DNA of 50,896 bases, taken from positions 1-50,896 of the forward strand of contig NZ_JAUWQB010000016.1 in assembly GCF_030611305.1 (NCBI RefSeq), in the 5' to 3' direction. How positions within the stretch are numbered: the first letter of the stretch is position 1; each line of letters opens with the position of its first letter. The position numbers and the translations under genes are program-made. Below the pieces are notes generated by a model that saw nothing but the letters and a program-made list of their open reading frames with translations, made no database searches and was not told where the DNA came from. The stretch is from Desulfobacula sp. (GTDB lineage Bacteria > Desulfobacterota > Desulfobacteria > Desulfobacterales > Desulfobacteraceae). Shown one piece after another: positions 49,048-50,896 of this stretch.

Positions 49048-50054
49048 AGGGTCACCTGCTTTCTTGAAAGCACCCAGATGAAAATAACTCCGCCGATGAT
49101 GCCTGTTATGACACCTACAGGAAGTTCAAGCGGGGATATGACAACCCTTGCAATCACATCACATAGAACTAAAAATGCAGCACCGGCCAGAAATGAACTG
49201 ATTAGAAGTATTCTATGGTCCGGCCCTGCTATCATACGCATGAAATGAGGAACAATAAGGCCTGCAAACATGATGATGCCGGCAACAGATACGCTTAATC
49301 CCGTTAAAAAGGATGCAATGATAAATAAAAACTTTTTAGTTCTTGTTGTATTGACACCCAGATTTGCTGCTTCGTCTTCACCCAGAAGCAGGGCATTTAA
49401 ATCAAAGCAGAAAAAATACGAGACAACAAGCCCGGCAAGGGAGCCGAAAAGCACCATTTTTATTAAAATTGTGTTGGGTTCATCAAGGGAGCCCATGATC
49501 CAGAGAACAATATTTTGAAGATCATCGGTTTTTGAGACAGCCATGAGCAGCATGACCAGGGAGGAGGCAACGTAGGAGATCATAACACCTGTTAAAAGCA
49601 TCCTGTTGGACTTGATGTTTTTTGTATTATTGTTCAAATAATAAACAAGAAAAATAACAAGACTTGCTCCTAAAAATCCTGAAAGGGGATATGCGATAAT
49701 GCCTATTTTGCTGTAAAAACTAAAAACTATATTGATGCATACACCAAGAGACGCTCCTCCTGAAATGCCAAGGGTATAAGGTTCAACCAGGGGGTTTTTA
49801 AAAATTCCCTGGAGCAGGGCGCCGGCAAGGCTTAAGGCCCCGCCGATTGAAAGGCCTAATATGATTCTTGGCAATCGTATGCCTAAAAGGATACTGTAAT
49901 CACTAGTTCCTTTGCCATAAAAAAGGATATGGGGGATGTCTTTTAATTGGATGCCTGCACTGCCCGTGCATAGTGCCAGAAGACTCACGAGAATGATCAG
50001 GGCCATGAGGATGATTAAAATAATGGACCAGTATTTTATCTTGTTTTGTTTCAT
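49044..50054 (-). CDS. FecCD/BtuC-type permease (importer C)
   Basis: A 336-residue permease with about ten helices: IRLPRIILGLSIGGALSLAGALLQ (family RLPR start), NPLVEPYTLGISGGASLGV, MLLTGVMISYVASSLVML, GEDEAANLGVNTTRTK and GLIVPHFMRMIAGPDHRILL (quoted in part). It starts four bases after the binding-protein stop and overlaps the ATPase start. Confidence 0.92.
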   Translation of the reverse strand: MKQNKIKYWSIILIILMALIILVSLLALCTGSAGIQLKDIPHILFYGKGTSDYSILLGIRLPRIILGLSIGGALSLAGALLQGIFKNPLVEPYTLGISGGASLGVCINIVFSFYSKIGIIAYPLSGFLGASLVIFLVYYLNNNTKNIKSNRMLLTGVMISYVASSLVMLLMAVSKTDDLQNIVLWIMGSLDEPNTILIKMVLFGSLAGLVVSYFFCFDLNALLLGEDEAANLGVNTTRTKKFLFIIASFLTGLSVSVAGIIMFAGLIVPHFMRMIAGPDHRILLISSFLAGAAFLVLCDVIARVVISPLELPVGVITGIIGGVIFIWVLSRKQVTL

Positions 50055-50058
50055 TTTT

Positions 50059-50896
50059 TTATATCAGCTCCGGATTTTCAATCGTGGGTTTTAAGTCAAT
50101 ATTAGGATGAATTAAAGATAAAATCTGTTTTAAGCCTTTTACAAAGGTAACAGGAGTCGGGCTTAAGATAAGTTCAGGATCCAGAACATAGATCTGGTTT
50201 TTTATGGTGGCATTTAAAGAAGTAAATTTCATCCATCTTTGTTTTTCAATCTCTCCGGCTTTTTTATCTGTTCCCATGGTTGCAATTAAAATAACATCCG
50301 GATTTTCCTTAAGGACTTTTTCCCTGCTGTATATTCCTGATTTTTCATTTTCAGCAATATTGATTCCACCGCCATATTTAATATATTCATTGATAAAGGT
50401 GTCTTTATTGGCAGAATGCAAGGGTTTCATGCCGATCTGGATAAATACCTTTTTTTTAGGAAGACCTGCTGTTTTCATTTTAATGGCTTCAACCTCTCTT
50501 ACAGCAGCTTCTATTATTTTTTTTGCCATATCTGTCTGCCCGAGAGCCTTGCCGATTGTCATTGTGATCTCACACATTTGAGGAAAGGTTTGTGGGTTTT
50601 GGATTTTAGTCACTTTTATTTTCTGATTCTGTAAGATTTGTATTTGTTTTTCCCTTGAAAGCGGGCTTGCAATAACAAGATCAGGGTGCAGGCTGATAAT
50701 TTTTTCAACATTCATCTGGATAACCGATCCTATTTTTTCTTTAAATTGGGCTTCCTCGGGTGAATTACAATAGCTTGTATTGGCAATCAGCAAATCCTGG
50801 GCATTTAACAGATATATGGTTTCTGTGATAATGGGCGATAATGATATGACTTTTTGGGGGCTGATGGCAGTTGCCCGGGGGGGTTGCCGATCCAAA
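50059..50896 (-). CDS. Periplasmic binding protein of importer C, truncated by the window edge
   Basis: At least 278 residues, open to the last base, so the N-terminus with its signal peptide lies outside. The mature part has VISLSPIITETIYLLNAQDLL (the family 'SLxPxxTE' strand), LHPDLVIASPLSRE, VFIQIGMKPLHSANKDTFI, KYGGGINIAENE and LKENPDVILIATMG, as in BtuF/TroA-like helical-backbone proteins. The apparent TTG at 50895 is only the edge of the window. It is the first visible gene of the importer C/TonB 2 operon; a receptor gene may be further upstream. Confidence 0.9.
   Translation of the reverse strand, partial: LDRQPPRATAISPQKVISLSPIITETIYLLNAQDLLIANTSYCNSPEEAQFKEKIGSVIQMNVEKIISLHPDLVIASPLSREKQIQILQNQKIKVTKIQNPQTFPQMCEITMTIGKALGQTDMAKKIIEAAVREVEAIKMKTAGLPKKKVFIQIGMKPLHSANKDTFINEYIKYGGGINIAENEKSGIYSREKVLKENPDVILIATMGTDKKAGEIEKQRWMKFTSLNATIKNQIYVLDPELILSPTPVTFVKGLKQILSLIHPNIDLKPTIENPELI

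Overview
The window (about 40% GC by eye) looks like the chromosome of a Gram-negative, strictly anaerobic sulfate-reducing bacterium of the Desulfobacteraceae/Desulfobacula type. The evidence is an electron-transfer flavoprotein pair next to a membrane Fe-S/CCG-domain oxidoreductase, a long class II fructose-bisphosphate aldolase, FeoAB with a tiny Cys-rich partner, a YedE-type selenium cluster, and many TonB-dependent systems. Species-level assignment is not possible by eye. No rRNA, tRNA or CRISPR array was seen.

Layout. (1) 1-5.8 kb is an accessory islet. It holds the 3' end of a group II intron cut by the window edge, a superfamily I helicase fused to a nuclease-like tail, a nucleotidyltransferase/partner pair behind tandem operators, a RelE/HigB-HigA-like toxin-antitoxin pair whose toxin has an in-frame amber codon, a 21-bp perfect palindrome and an orphan gene. 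(2) 6-14.9 kb is core metabolism: an esterase, a HAD phosphatase, the phoH-HDIG-ybeY-pdxJ operon, cvpA-mazG and fba. (3) 15-19.9 kb holds a TetR regulator, an EMO-type membrane Fe-S oxidoreductase and etfBA, which together pass electrons from acyl-CoA oxidation to the quinone pool. (4) 20-29 kb begins the metal region: a NicO/DUF1007 pair, a DtxR-type regulator divergent from feoAB, a secreted protein with about 23 acidic D-x-D-x-D-G loops, and exbB-exbD-tonB.

(5) 29-35 kb (minus strand) is a complete TonB receptor/binding protein/permease/ATPase importer that also carries a radical SAM enzyme with the unusual CX5CX2C motif of HmdB. (6) 35.7-42.5 kb (plus strand) is a second complete importer operon that ends in a TPR protein and a DUF2117-like protein, a family I know mainly from methanogens. 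It is bracketed by a direct repeat, with a transposase remnant beyond it. (7) 42.8-46.1 kb has a His-rich metal-binding protein and the selenium-type yedE/TusA/DUF3343/kinase/DUF1858 cluster. (8) 46.3-50.9 kb is a third ABC importer in one operon with exbB-exbD-tonB; its genes join by 4-bp overlaps.

The strongest candidates for something undescribed are linked. Three leaders, upstream of the acidic-loop/TonB operon and of both TonB receptor operons, each have a promoter, a small hairpin and an intrinsic-terminator hairpin whose 5' arm is nearly the same (AAGCCA[T/A]GAAGGC). Two of these terminators have no upstream gene on their strand to terminate, so they should be attenuators. With the HmdB-like and DUF2117-like genes inside the importers, this suggests a co-regulated system for capturing a metal complex or metal cofactor and then modifying it. 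The substrate cannot be read from the sequence.
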